Shown here: positions 12,906 to 23,712 of the stretch, one piece after another
Layout of the letters: each line of letters opens with the position of its first letter
Position numbering within the stretch: the stretch's first letter is position 1
From: Saccopteryx bilineata
Lineage: Eukaryota > Chordata > Mammalia > Chiroptera > Emballonuridae
Direction of reading: 5' to 3'
Length of the DNA stretch: 64,000 bases
Assembly (NCBI RefSeq): GCF_036850765.1
Contig: NC_089501.1
Location: 15,414,997 to 15,478,996, forward strand
Program-made: the position numbers and the translations under genes
Notes under the pieces: model-generated
The model's database searches: none
Told to the model about the DNA's origin: nothing
Seen by the model: the letters and a program-made list of their open reading frames with translations, nothing else

Positions 12906-13806
12906 TTGGATGAATCAGAAGTAATCAAATTACCAGATGCAGAGTATAAAATAATGATGTTTGGGATGTTTAAAGATCTCAAAGCTACAATAGATGGACT
13001 TAATAAACACTTCAGTAAAGAAACTGAAAGCATCAAAAAGGACACGGAAATCATAAAGAAGAACCAGACAGAAATGACAAACAGAATATCAGAAATGAAG
13101 ACTACACTGGAAGGAATTAAAAGCAGGCTGGATGAAGCAGAGGATCGAATTAGTGACTTAGAGGATAAGATAAGTGAAAGCATGAAAGCAGAGCAGCAAA
13201 AAGAAAAGAAACTGAAAAAAATCTGAGGAAACTCTAAGAGAGCTCTGTGACAACCTAAAGAGAAACAACATCCGCATCACAGGGGTTCCTGAAGAAGATG
13301 AGAAAGAACAAGGATTAGAGAACCTGTTCAAAGAAATCATAGCTGAAAACTTCCCTAAATTAATGCAGGAAAATGTCACACAAGTTCAAAAAGCACAGAG
13401 AATTCCATTAAAGAGAAACCAAAAAAAATCTACACCAAGATACATCATAATTAAAATACCAAAGCTAAGAGATAAAGAGAAAATATTAAAAGCTGCTAGA
13501 GAAAAAAGGGCTATCATCTACAAAGGAGTCCCCATAAGGATGACATCAAACTTCTCAACAGAAACACCTGAGGCCAGAAGGGAATGGCAAGACATATTCA
13601 AAGTAAAGCAGAACAAGAGCCTACAACCAAGACTACTTTATACAGCAAGGCTATTGTTTAAAATTGAACGAGAAATAAAAAGCTTCCCAGACAAAAACAA
13701 AACTCAAGGAATTCATTACAACCAAACCAATGCTGTAAGAAATGTTAAGGGGCCTACTGTACACAGAACAAAGGGGGAAAAGAATATAGTAAAAGAGGAA
13801 TATTAA
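12906..13806 (+). pseudogene. L1 lineage A ORF1 remnant
   Basis: ORF1p is the RNA-binding trimeric protein of L1. A coiled-coil half runs to a stop at 13224-13226. After a frameshift near 13220 the RRM-like part resumes (RNNIRITGVPEEDEKEQGLE), followed by the C-terminal domain (ARREWQDIFKVKQNKS). It ends at a stop at 13806, only 14 bases before the ORF2 start. Confidence 0.88.
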
Positions 13807-14541
13807 CTTTAGAGAATAAAATGGCAATAAACAACTACATATCAATAATAACCTTAAATGTAAATGGATTAAATAATCCAATCAAAAGACATAGGGTAGC
13901 TGAATGGATAAGAAGAGGACCCATACATATGCTGTCTACAGGAGACACACCTCAAAACAAAAGATACACATAGACTGAAAGTAAAAGAATGGAAAAAAAA
14001 TATTTCATGCAGATGGAAATGATAAAAAAGCTGGGGTAGCAATACTTATATCTAACAAAATAGACTTTAAAACAAAGACTATAGTAAGGGATAAAGAAGG
14101 TCACTACATAATGATAAAGGGAGCAATCCAACAGGAAGATATAACCATTATAAATATATATGCACCGAATATAGGAGCACCTAAATATATAAAGCAGATT
14201 TCAATGGACATAAAGGGAGAGACCAATACTATAATAGTAGGGGATTTCAATATTCCACTAACATCAATGGATAGATCCTCAAGAAAGAAAATTAACAAAG
14301 AAACAACAGAATTAAGGGATACAGTAGACCTACTGGATTTAACAGATATCTTCAGAACCTTCCACCCTAAAGCAGCAGAATATACATTCTTTTCAAGTGC
14401 TCATAGTACATTCTTTAGGACAGAGCACATATTAGGGCATAAAATGAGTCTCAACAAATTTAAGAAGATTGAAACCATATCAAGCATCTTCTCTGACCAC
14501 AATGACATGAAACTAGAAGTCAACTACAATAGCAAAACTGA

Positions 14542-14912
14542 GGCCCTGGACGGTTGGATCAGTGGTAGAGCGTCGGCCTGGCATGCAGGAGTCCCAGGTT
14601 CAATTCCCGGCCCGGGCACACAGGAGAAGCGCCCATCTGCTTCTCCACCCCTCCCCCTCTCCTTCCTCTCTGTCTCTCTCTTCTCCTCCTATAGCCAAGG
14701 CTCCACTGGAGCAAAGATGGCCCGAGCGCTGAGGATGGCTCTATGGCCTCTGCCTCAGGCACTAGAATGGCTCTGGATGCAGCAGAGCAACGGCCCAGAT
14801 GGGTGGAGCATCGCCCCCTGGTGGGCATGCCGGGTTGATCCCGGTCGGGTGCATGCGGGAGTCTGTCTGACTGCCTCCCCATTTCCAACTTCAGAAAAAG
14901 AAAAAAAAAAGA
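14542..14912 (+). mobile_element. VES-like SINE inserted in L1 ORF2
   Basis: The head ggccctggacggttggatca and the CT-rich segment are clear, with an A-rich tail. The target duplication aaaactga is at 14534-14541 and 14913-14920. Being nested, the SINE postdates the L1. Confidence 0.95.
14812..14824 (-). promoter_or_regulatory. CTCF-core-like motif in SINE
   Basis: The minus strand reads CCACCAGGGGGCG. This copy has a single motif unit. Confidence 0.5.
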
Positions 14913-17900
14913 AAAACTGAAAAACACTGAAACACTTAGAAACTAAACAGCATGTTATTAAATAATGACTGGGTCAACAATGAGATCAAGGAAGAAATAA
15001 AAAATTTCCTTGAAACAAATGAAAATGAGCATACAACAACTCAAAATCTGTGGGACACAGCAAAAGCAGTCCTGAGAGGGAAGTTCATAGCATTACAGGC
15101 ATACCTTAAGAAGCTAGAAAAAGCTCAAAAACAACTTAATCCTTCAACTAAAATAACTAGAAAAAGAACAGCAAGTAAAGCCTAGAGGAAGTAGAAGGAA
15201 GTAATAAAGATCAGAGCAGAAATAAATGACATAAAGACTAAAAGAAAAATAGAGAGGATCAATGAAACCAAGAGCTAGTTCTTTGAAAAAGTAAACAATA
15301 TCAATGAACCCTTAGCGAGACTCACCAAGAAAAAAAGAAAGGACTCAAAAAATAAAATAAAATTAGAAATGAGGGTAGAGAAGTAACAACGGACACAGCA
15401 GAAATACAAAGGATTGTAAGAAAATAGTTGCAATTAAGAACTTACAAGTAAGAACTGTATGCCAAAAATTAGACAACCTAGGTGAAATGGACAAATTCCT
15501 TGTAAAATATAATCTTTCAAAAATCAATCTGGAAGAATCAGAAAACCTAAATAGACCTATTACAACAAATGAAATTGAAACAGTTATCAATAAACACCCA
15601 ACAAACAAAAGCCCTGGGCCAGAGGGCTTCACAAGCTAATTCTACCAAAGATTCAAAGAAGAACTAACTCCTATCCTTCTTAAGCTATTTCAAAAAATTC
15701 AAGAGAAGGGAAAACTTCCAATCTCCTTTTATGAGACGAGCATAATTCTGATCCCAAAGCCAGGCAAAGACAACACAAAGAAAGAAAATTCATCAGGGTC
15801 AATATCCCTGATGAATTTAGATGCTAAAATTCTCAACAAAAAAATTAGTAAACTGGATCCAGCAATACATGAAAAAAATCATACACCATAATCAAGTGGG
15901 ATTTTTTTGAGGGAGGCAAGGCTGGTACAATATTTGCAAATCAATCAATGTGATTCATCATATAAACAAAAGGAAGGAGAAAAATCACATGATTATATCA
16001 ATAGATGCAGAAAAAGCATTCAATAAAATCTAGCACCCATTTATGATCAAAACTCTCAGCAAAGTGAGAATATATGGAACATACCTCAACATGATAAAGG
16101 CCATCTATGACAGGCCCACAGCCAACATCATACTCAATGGGCAAAAGTTAAAAGCAATCCTCTTAAGATCAGAAACAAGGCAGGGGTGCCCCTTTCACCA
16201 ATTTTATCCAACATAGTTCTGGAAGTCCTAGCCACAGCAATCAGACAAGAAAAAGAAATAAAAGGCATCCAAATTGGAAAAGAAGAAGTAAAACTCATTA
16301 TTTGCAAATGATGTGATACTGTACCTAGAAAACCCTAAAGTCTCAGTCAAAAAACTACTGGAACTGATAAATGAATTCAGCAAGGTGGCAGGATATAAAA
16401 TTAATACTCAGAAATCAGAGGAATTTTTATACACCAACAATGATCTGTCTGAAAGAGTAATTAAGAAAATAATCCTCTTCACTATTGCAACAACAAAAAA
16501 AAAATACCTAGGAGTAAATTTAACCAAGGAGGTTAAAGACTTTTACTGAGAAAATTATAAAACATTGATAAAAGAAATCAAGAAAGATACAAACAAGTGG
16601 AAGCATATATCGTGTTCATGGGTGGGAAGAATAAACATCATTAAAATGTCCATATTACCCAAAGCAATTTATAAATTCAATGCAATTCCTATTAAAACAC
16701 CAATGACATACTTCAAAGATATAGAACAAATATTCCAAAAATTCATATGGAACCAAAAAAGAACACGAATAGCCTCAGCAATCTTGGAAAAGAAGAATAA
16801 AATGGGTGGTATCACACTTCCGAACATCATGTTATATTACAACGCCACTGTACTCAAAACAACTTGGTACTGGCATAAGAATAGGCATATAGATCAATGG
16901 AACAGAACAGAGAACCCAGAAATAAACCCATACCTTTATGGACAACTGATATTTGACAAGGGTGGTGATAGCATACAATGGAGTAAAGACAGTCTAACAA
17001 ATGGTGTTGGGAAAATTGGACAGCTATCTGCAAAAAAATGAAACCAGACCACTAACTCACACCATTCACAAAAAATAAACTCAAAATGGATAAAAGACTT
17101 AAATGTAAGTTATGAAACCATAAGCATCCTAGAGGAAAACATAGGCAGTAAGCTCTCCGACATCACTTGCAACAATATATTGTATTTGCTGATTTATCTC
17201 CATGCACAAGGGAAATAAAAGACAGGACGAACAAATGAGACTATATCAAACTAAAAAGCTTTTGCACAGCTAAAGACAATATGAACAAAATAAAAAGGCA
17301 AAGCACACAATGGGAGAACATATTCGACAATACGTCTGATAAGGGGTTAATAACCAAAATTTATAAAGAACTTGTAAATCTCAACACCAGGAAGACAAAC
17401 AATCTAATCAAAAAATGGGCAAGAGAAATGAATAGACACTTGTCCAAAGAGGACATATAGATGGCCAACAGGCATATGAAGAAAATGCTCAAAATCACTA
17501 ATCATTAGAGAAATGCAAATTAAAACCACAATGAGATATCACCTCACACCAGTCAGAATGGTGCTCATCAACAAAACAATACAGAATAAGTGCTGGCGAG
17601 GATGTGGAGAAAAAGGAACCCTCCTGCATTGCTGGAGGGAATGCAGACTGGTGCAGCCACTGTGGAAAACAGTAGGCAGATTCCTCAAAAAAATAAAAAT
17701 CAAACTGCCTTTTGACCCAGCCATCCCACTTTTAGGAATATACCCCAAGAACACCATAGCACAGTTTGAAAAGGAGAAATGCACCCCCATGTTTATGGCA
17801 GCATTGTTTACAATAGCCAAGACCTGGAAACAGCCCAAGTGTCCATCACTGGATGATTAGATTAAAAAGCTGTAGTACATATACACAATGGAATACTATG

Positions 17901-18290
17901 GGGCCATGAAAAAGAAGGAAATATTATTTTTTGCGACCACATGGATGGAACTGGAAACTATTATGTTAAGTGAAATAAGCCAGACAGAGAAAGAAAAAAT
18001 ATCATATGACCTCACTCATATAAAGGATCTGGCAAACAATATGAACTGAGGAGCAGAATAGAGACAGAGGCGGGATCAAAGGATCCAGAAGGAAGGCAGA
18101 CAGAGGGAAAGGGGATGATAGGGTGATAAGATGGGATGAGAGCAGAAAAGCAAATCCTGGATGGAAGCGGGGAGGGCGTTACAGGGAGGGAGACAAGGTG
18201 GATGTACTGGGGAACACGGGTGACATTAGAATCTATATAAACACAATAAATTAATAAAAAAAAAAGAAAAAAAAAGCAACCCACAAACCT

Positions 18291-18579
18291 AAGATTTAGA
18301 AGTGAGATGCCACTTTAATAATTCCCCTGAATCAAAATATAGAAGAAAAAGTCATGAACAATTGTTCAACATTTAAACTAAAGTATAACTTATCAGGCAT
18401 ATAAGTGAAATTAAGGTGGAGACAAGCCAGTCTGTTAGGTAGTTCATAACATTTTTCTCAAAGGCTCAGACTTAAATAATTTTATAATGATATGGCCATT
18501 GATTCCTTTAAGGAACAAATATTTTAATTATTTTTAGTGTCTTGTGAAAGAAATAGAAATAGATTAAATTAATTTGTTA
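18291..18579. other. unassigned spacer
   Basis: Nothing recognised. Confidence 0.4.
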
Positions 18580-18594
18580 CTACAATGCTATTTA

Positions 18595-19008
18595 TTTATT
18601 TATTTATTTATTTTTAATTTTTATTTTTTGCATTTTTCTGAAGCTGGAAACAGGGAGAGACAGACAGACTCCCGCATGCGCCCGACAGGGATCCACCCGG
18701 CACGCCCACCAGGGGCGACGCTCTGCCCACCAGGGGGCGATGCTCTGCCCATCCTGGGCGTCACCATGTTGCGACCAGAGCCACTCTAGCACCTGAGGCA
18801 GAGGCCACAGAGCCATCCCCAGCGCCCGGGCCATCTTTGCTCCAATGGAGCCTTGGCTGCAGGAGGGGAAGAGAGAGACAGAGAGGAAGGTGCGGCGGAG
18901 GGGTGGAGAAGCAAATGGGCGCTTCTCCTGTGTGCCCTGGCCGGGAATCGAACCCAGGTCCTCCGAACGCTAGGCCGACGCTCTACCGCTGAGCCAACCG
19001 GCCAGGGC
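18595..19008 (-). mobile_element. VES-like SINE
   Basis: A reversed copy begins with a (TTTA)n and T-rich tail and ends gccaaccggccagggc. Perfect 15-bp target duplications ctacaatgctattta lie at 18580-18594 and 19009-19023. Confidence 0.96.
18706..18739 (+). promoter_or_regulatory. two CTCF-core-like motifs in SINE
   Basis: CCACCAGGGGCG at 18706-18717 is one G short; CCACCAGGGGGCG at 18727-18739 is full. This is the duplicated-unit subfamily in reverse orientation. Confidence 0.5.
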
Positions 19009-19023
19009 CTACAATGCTATTTA

Positions 19024-20054
19024 AATGTTCTTCAGTATTTCTTCAGCTGTGTCCCGGACCCCAGCACTTCGGAAGGCACGGCCTGCTTTGTGTTTCATCA
19101 CAGTCTCACTACAGTGTTTTGCAGGACAGATATACGCTCAGTACACATGAACAACTTCCTAATATTTTAGACATCTCTTTAAAAGCTAGGTATAGTTCCA
19201 CAGCTTTGCTTTCTTTTCCTAACGGTGTCAATTTAAGAACTGGATAGACTTAAATTCTAAAAAGGGAGATTTTGGCTGGAAAATTATTTTTAGATTTTCA
19301 AATTAACTTATAAAATGACCTAGTACCATTTATCTTAGAAGGAAAAATTTTTCAAGAGGAAGAATATTAATACAGGATTTTTTTTGTTTTGTTTTGACTG
19401 AAAAGTTAAAAACAAACTTCCATGCTAGTTTACTAAGGAAAATGTTACACATTAACTTTCAATCTAGGAACGGAGGTAGGAAGAATGAGGAATGATGGAT
19501 GTTGGCTGGTTCTTGGAAGACTAATTCCAGTCCACATTTTCTGAGAAAGCAAACTGAATCCTGCTGCTCTTCCTCTCTGGTGTTTTCCCCCTCTCCGTGT
19601 GCTGTTTCCCTCCACTCTTTCCGCTTCCTCCTCGGACAATCCTTGTCCTTACCCAGCTAGTCTTTCTCGGGGTCAGGCTGGACCTCTGACATTTGTTCAG
19701 CATAAGTTCCTGTTCGCCTGATTTCTAGGGAGTGGATTCAGCCCCTTGACCCACCTCCCATCACTGCCCAGCTCTGCGTTAGCTGAGACGAGATTACTTT
19801 CCGGGTCCCTCTCTGTTCCTCTGCCTCAGCACCTACTCATATGCAGCCTGCCATTAAAAGTAGTATTGTTACTCACTTAAAATGGCACAGAAATTAATGA
19901 AAACATAACTTTTTTCAATAGGCAGAAATACAATTTCTAAAGAGAGAATTCCTTTTTTCCTAACATAAAACTTCTTAATTTAATAGTTAAGATACAGAAC
20001 TAATAGAATAAGTTCTGAGCTCTGCTGCCAAATGTATCCAACAGTTTTGTGATC
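19024..20054. other. unassigned spacer between SINE and young L1
   Basis: No gene or classified repeat was recognised; the open frames here are short and not protein-like. Confidence 0.4.
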
Positions 20055-20071
20055 TAAAGTCTAGACTAGTG

Positions 20072-22391
20072 GAGAGTGACGTCACGGAAATGGCGCCGTG
20101 AGCAGCGCGTCCGACAGCTCTCCCCTAAATCACAACAAATTTATCAACTAGAAACAGAAAAATTTATCCTCGGAGCATTCCGGAGTTCCACACAAACTGA
20201 TAGCGAAAGGACTGTTATCACTTGAATCTGAGAGACGAGGGTGTGGAGGAATCTACCACAGGGACGTTCTTTCAAACCGCAAGGAAGTGCGCCTGTGGTG
20301 AGTCAGCCCATATACTTGGGAACTGCGAGCAGCCGCGAGTGGCCGCTGCGAGCCGCGGCGCGCGCCCGGTCGGTTGAGCACCACCGCTGACGTTCCCAGC
20401 GGCCCGCACACTGCGAGTGGGGGTCGCCGGCCACCGGTGCCCGGAGCGCCCCATTCCCGCGCGTGCCTTGGGCATTCCACGCGCCCAGGGCGCCCTGCTG
20501 GCCCGCACACCCAGGGGGCTCCATTATCCTGCGCCTGGTGCGGTCCAGCCGCCAGCGGCGGGGCGAGCGGGAGAGGCTTGGGAGATTCTCTCCGTGGGCG
20601 GGGCACCTCACCCAGCCATTCAAGCTAACAATCAAGCGTTGGGGGAGGGGCGCGCGCAGGCAGCCTAAAATACCTTTGGAAGCACAGCTGCGACCCAATC
20701 ACTGAAATTAGCTTAACCCATGAAATCTGCGCACCCTCGGTTCTAATTGATAAGATCTCTCTCAATTCAGCGTTCCAAGACAAGAGGCGTGATATTTTTT
20801 TAGTGCCTCTCGCTAAAGGGGCGGGGGCAACTTCTGATTAATAGAGCCTCCATATTTAGGGATAAACGCTAACAAGAAGGACTTGGCAGATAATAAGGTC
20901 TATACTACACTAGTCGTAAGCAGAGACTAGTGCCTCTTCTTCCCTGCAAAAACAGGCTACAAAGTGTGGAAAGCCTGGGTTGAGAGGTCCAACTAAATGA
21001 TAGGCGCTGAACAGTCACCTTGACAACAATTGACTCCCACCCCCGCCTGATTACACTGGAGGCCCTGACTCTCAGAGCCTTTCCCAAAGCCTTGCACTGA
21101 GTGGGGATAGAGTGGGGATTTCCCAGCTCTTTGAGCCTCTTACTCCCCAGGCAGAAGCAGTTGCAGCCTTATAGCTGGATCACCAGGCTGCTAATTCAGA
21201 AAGGGGGGACTAGGAGAGAGAATCCAGGAAAGCAAACTCTCTCATCGTTGGACCCTGCAAACGCCAACAAGCCTTTACTTCCAGCAAGACTAAAGCCAAT
21301 TATATGACATTGCCATAGAATCCCATCAACTGCAAATCCCTACCTAAGAGTGACACAGGGGCAGAGCCTGGGGTACAGAGTCACCGACTAGGAAGAGGGA
21401 GAGAAAAGAAAAAGGAAGAAGTTAACCTCTCAAAATCAAGAAAAACCCACAGACTTTACAACTTGATCCACTATTTTGTTGTTGTTGTTTGTTTCTTCTA
21501 TCTTTTTGCCTTTATTTCCTCCACCTCGGTCCTTCTATTCTCTGCCCATCTTATGCTTCCCCTTTCTTGAACTACACTACCCATGAGTGTTGCATTTTAT
21601 TTTTCTTCTTCATCCTCACCCTCCTTTAAGGTTATACTCCAAAACACTTAACTCTCACTCTCTCCTCTTTTTTTTTTTTTTTTTGTATTGCTTTATTTTG
21701 TTTTTTTCTCTTCCTATTTTATTTCTTCCTTCATTTTTCTCTTTTTCTTATTTTTTCCTTTCTATTCGTTTTTTCTTTTCTCATTTTACTTTCCTCCCAT
21801 ATAATCCTCAATCACGAACAAATTAGTTAATTTGGGACTCAAGGCTTTTTTTTGGCTTTATTTCTCTTTTTTGCTTTTGTTTTTATTTTTTTTTCTTGTT
21901 TGTTTATTGTTGTGGCATTTTGGGTCCTCCCAACCCAAGGTCTCCATTGTATTTAGTCTTCGCTCCACTTAATACAACAGACTTTTACTTATTATTTTTA
22001 TTTTTTCTTCTTTATTATTCTTTTTTGGTCCTTTTTTCTGGTTCCCTCTTATCCCTCTCATTATATCTCTTAGTTGACCGTCACATACAAGCAAATCATC
22101 TTATGCTTGTCTAAGATTTTCTTCCCCTTTTTTTTTTTTTTTTTTGCATTTAGTAGGTCCCTACTCCCTTTTTTTTGCCCCTTGAACTCTTCACCCCAAA
22201 TCAGGCCCTCCATTATAGGCACGATATTTCCCTGAGGAGGAGAGAGGAGGGAAAGAGAAGAGAGAAAAAAAGGGGGAAATAATAAATTATTACTGTTTTT
22301 TTTTTGTGGGGTGTTTTACCTTTTTTTTTTTTTTTTTTACTTTTTACTCTTTATTAATTCTAATTAGTGCTATCAATAAGACCACCCTCAG
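20072..22391 (+). promoter_or_regulatory. L1 lineage B 5' UTR / internal promoter region
   Basis: The first part (to about 20700) is dense in CpG, unlike anything else in the window. The last 900 bases alternate T-rich tracts and end in a GA-rich block before the ORF1 start. L1 5' UTRs act as internal RNA polymerase II promoters. Open frames inside it on both strands are not supported as genes. Confidence 0.75.
20077..20095 (+). promoter_or_regulatory. CRE and YY1-like sites at the L1 5' end
   Basis: TGACGTCA at 20077-20084 is a perfect CRE/ATF palindrome. AAATGGCG at 20088-20095 fits a YY1 core. They sit at positions 6-13 and 17-24 of the element. In human L1 a YY1 site at a similar position sets the transcription start; use here is inferred. 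Confidence 0.55.
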
Positions 22392-23387
22392 ATGCCGATA
22401 AGAAAGAGGAAATCGAATATTATGGATACAAAAGAAAGAGAGGTAACACAAATAGATGTGGAAAAATCTATGGAGAAAAGACTTAACATATTGGAAGCCT
22501 TGGAGCTAAATGACAGAGAATTTAAAATAGAAATGTTAAAAATACTCAGAGATATACAAGAAAACAGAGAAAGGCAATATAGGGAGATCAGAAAACAACT
22601 CAATGAACACAAAGAATATATTACCAAGGAAATTGAAACTATAAAAACAAATCAAACAGAAATGAAAAACTCAATTCACGAGCTGAAAAACGAGGTAACA
22701 AGCTTAGCTAACAGAACAGCCCAGATTGAAGATAGGATTAGTGAAATAGAAGACAAACAACTTGAGGCACAACAGAGAGAAGAAGAAAGAGACTCAAAAA
22801 TAATAAAAAACGAGAAAGCCCTACAGGAATTGTCTGACTCCATCAGAAAGAATAACATAAGAATAATAGGTATATCAGAGGGAGAAGAGAAAGAAAATGG
22901 AATGGAGAATATACTCAAACAAATAATAGACGAGAACTTCCCAAGCCTGTGGAAGGAACTAAAGCCTCAAATTCAAGAAGCAAACAGAACACCAAGTTTT
23001 CTTAACCCCAACAAACCCACTCCAAGGCACATCATAATAAAGATGACACAAACCAATGACAAAGAAAAAATTCTCAAGGCAGCCAGGGAAAAGAAGAGTA
23101 CAACATATAAAGGAAGGCCTATTAGATTATCATCAGATTTCTCAGCAGAAACTCTACAAGCTAGAAGAGAGTGGACCCCAATATTTAAAGCCCTGAAAGA
23201 GAGGAACTTTCAGCCAAGAATACTATACCCATCAAAGCTATCCTTCAAGTATGAAGGAGATATAAAAACATTCACAAATACAGAAAAGATGAGAGAATTT
23301 ATCAACAGAAAGCCCCCACTCCAGGAAATACTAAATGGGGTTTTCCAACCAGATTCAAAGAACAAAAGAAAACAACACCACAAGTAA
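22392..23387 (+). CDS. L1 ORF1 protein, intact
   Basis: This is a 331-residue open frame. Residues about 30-155 are E/K/Q-rich coiled coil, the trimerisation stalk. An RRM-type domain follows (RKNNIRIIGISEGEEKENG), then the C-terminal domain with LQARREWTPIFKALKERNFQ and LSFKYEGDIK. ORF1p binds L1 RNA and acts as a nucleic-acid chaperone in the retrotransposition particle. Length and motif order fit mammalian ORF1p (about 340 residues) and no break is visible. ORF2 follows after 325 bases. Expression is unknown. Confidence 0.93.
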   Translation: MPIRKRKSNIMDTKEREVTQIDVEKSMEKRLNILEALELNDREFKIEMLKILRDIQENRERQYREIRKQLNEHKEYITKEIETIKTNQTEMKNSIHELKNEVTSLANRTAQIEDRISEIEDKQLEAQQREEERDSKIIKNEKALQELSDSIRKNNIRIIGISEGEEKENGMENILKQIIDENFPSLWKELKPQIQEANRTPSFLNPNKPTPRHIIIKMTQTNDKEKILKAAREKKSTTYKGRPIRLSSDFSAETLQARREWTPIFKALKERNFQPRILYPSKLSFKYEGDIKTFTNTEKMREFINRKPPLQEILNGVFQPDSKNKRKQHHK

Positions 23388-23712
23388 CAGCTCCACCAAG
23401 AACACAATAAAACCAAACTTAAACTGTGACAACAAAGGAAAAAAAGGGGGGAGAGGATGGAGATTAACAGTAGCAAAGGATGATGAAGTGCAGAAATGCT
23501 TATAAGATAGGGTACTACAATGAATATGGTAGGTACCCTTTTCATTACTTAATGGTAACCACCCTTAAAAAAAACACCACAAAAACACTTGACTTAAAAA
23601 AGGTAGCAACAGAGGAAAGAAGTATGGAACACAAACAAACAAAAACAAATGATAGAAAAACAAAAAAGAAGAATCAAACTAGATACAAAACTAACAGAAA
23701 GCAATTTATAAA

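Larger units (their letters stand above)
13821..18049 (+). pseudogene. L1 lineage A ORF2 remnant
   Basis: ORF2p carries APE-type endonuclease, reverse transcriptase and a C-terminal cysteine motif. The start region ([12 protein letters not shown]) is visible, then many stops and shifts, plus a SINE inserted in the endonuclease region at 14542. The reverse transcriptase FADD box at 16301-16312 reads FAND, losing a catalytic Asp. The Cys/His motif ([18 protein letters not shown]) survives near 17592. It is dead by multiple lesions. Confidence 0.9.
12031..18271 (+). mobile_element. old full-length L1 (lineage A), inactive, carrying a SINE
   Basis: The element starts gaaccaagatgacagcagag, resembling the first bases of full-length mammalian L1s, and ends in an A-rich tail after caataaattaataaaa. 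Imperfect target-site duplications (about 18 bp, aaaagcaactcacagcct and a diverged copy) flank it at 12013-12030 and 18272-18290. The 5' UTR is about 875 bp, followed by broken ORF1 and ORF2. Its UTRs differ from the younger L1 at 20072, so a second lineage is present. It lies antisense to FAM184A. Confidence 0.9.

Noticed and set aside
20253..20698. Antisense open frames of 117-131 codons in the young L1 5' UTR, a possible counterpart of primate ORF0.
   Set aside because: Open frames are expected by chance in CpG-rich DNA; no start context, splice signal or second copy is available to support coding.
21587..22114. Hydrophobic open frames resembling membrane proteins.
   Set aside because: They come from T-rich tracts in the L1 5' UTR, which translate to Phe/Leu/Ser.
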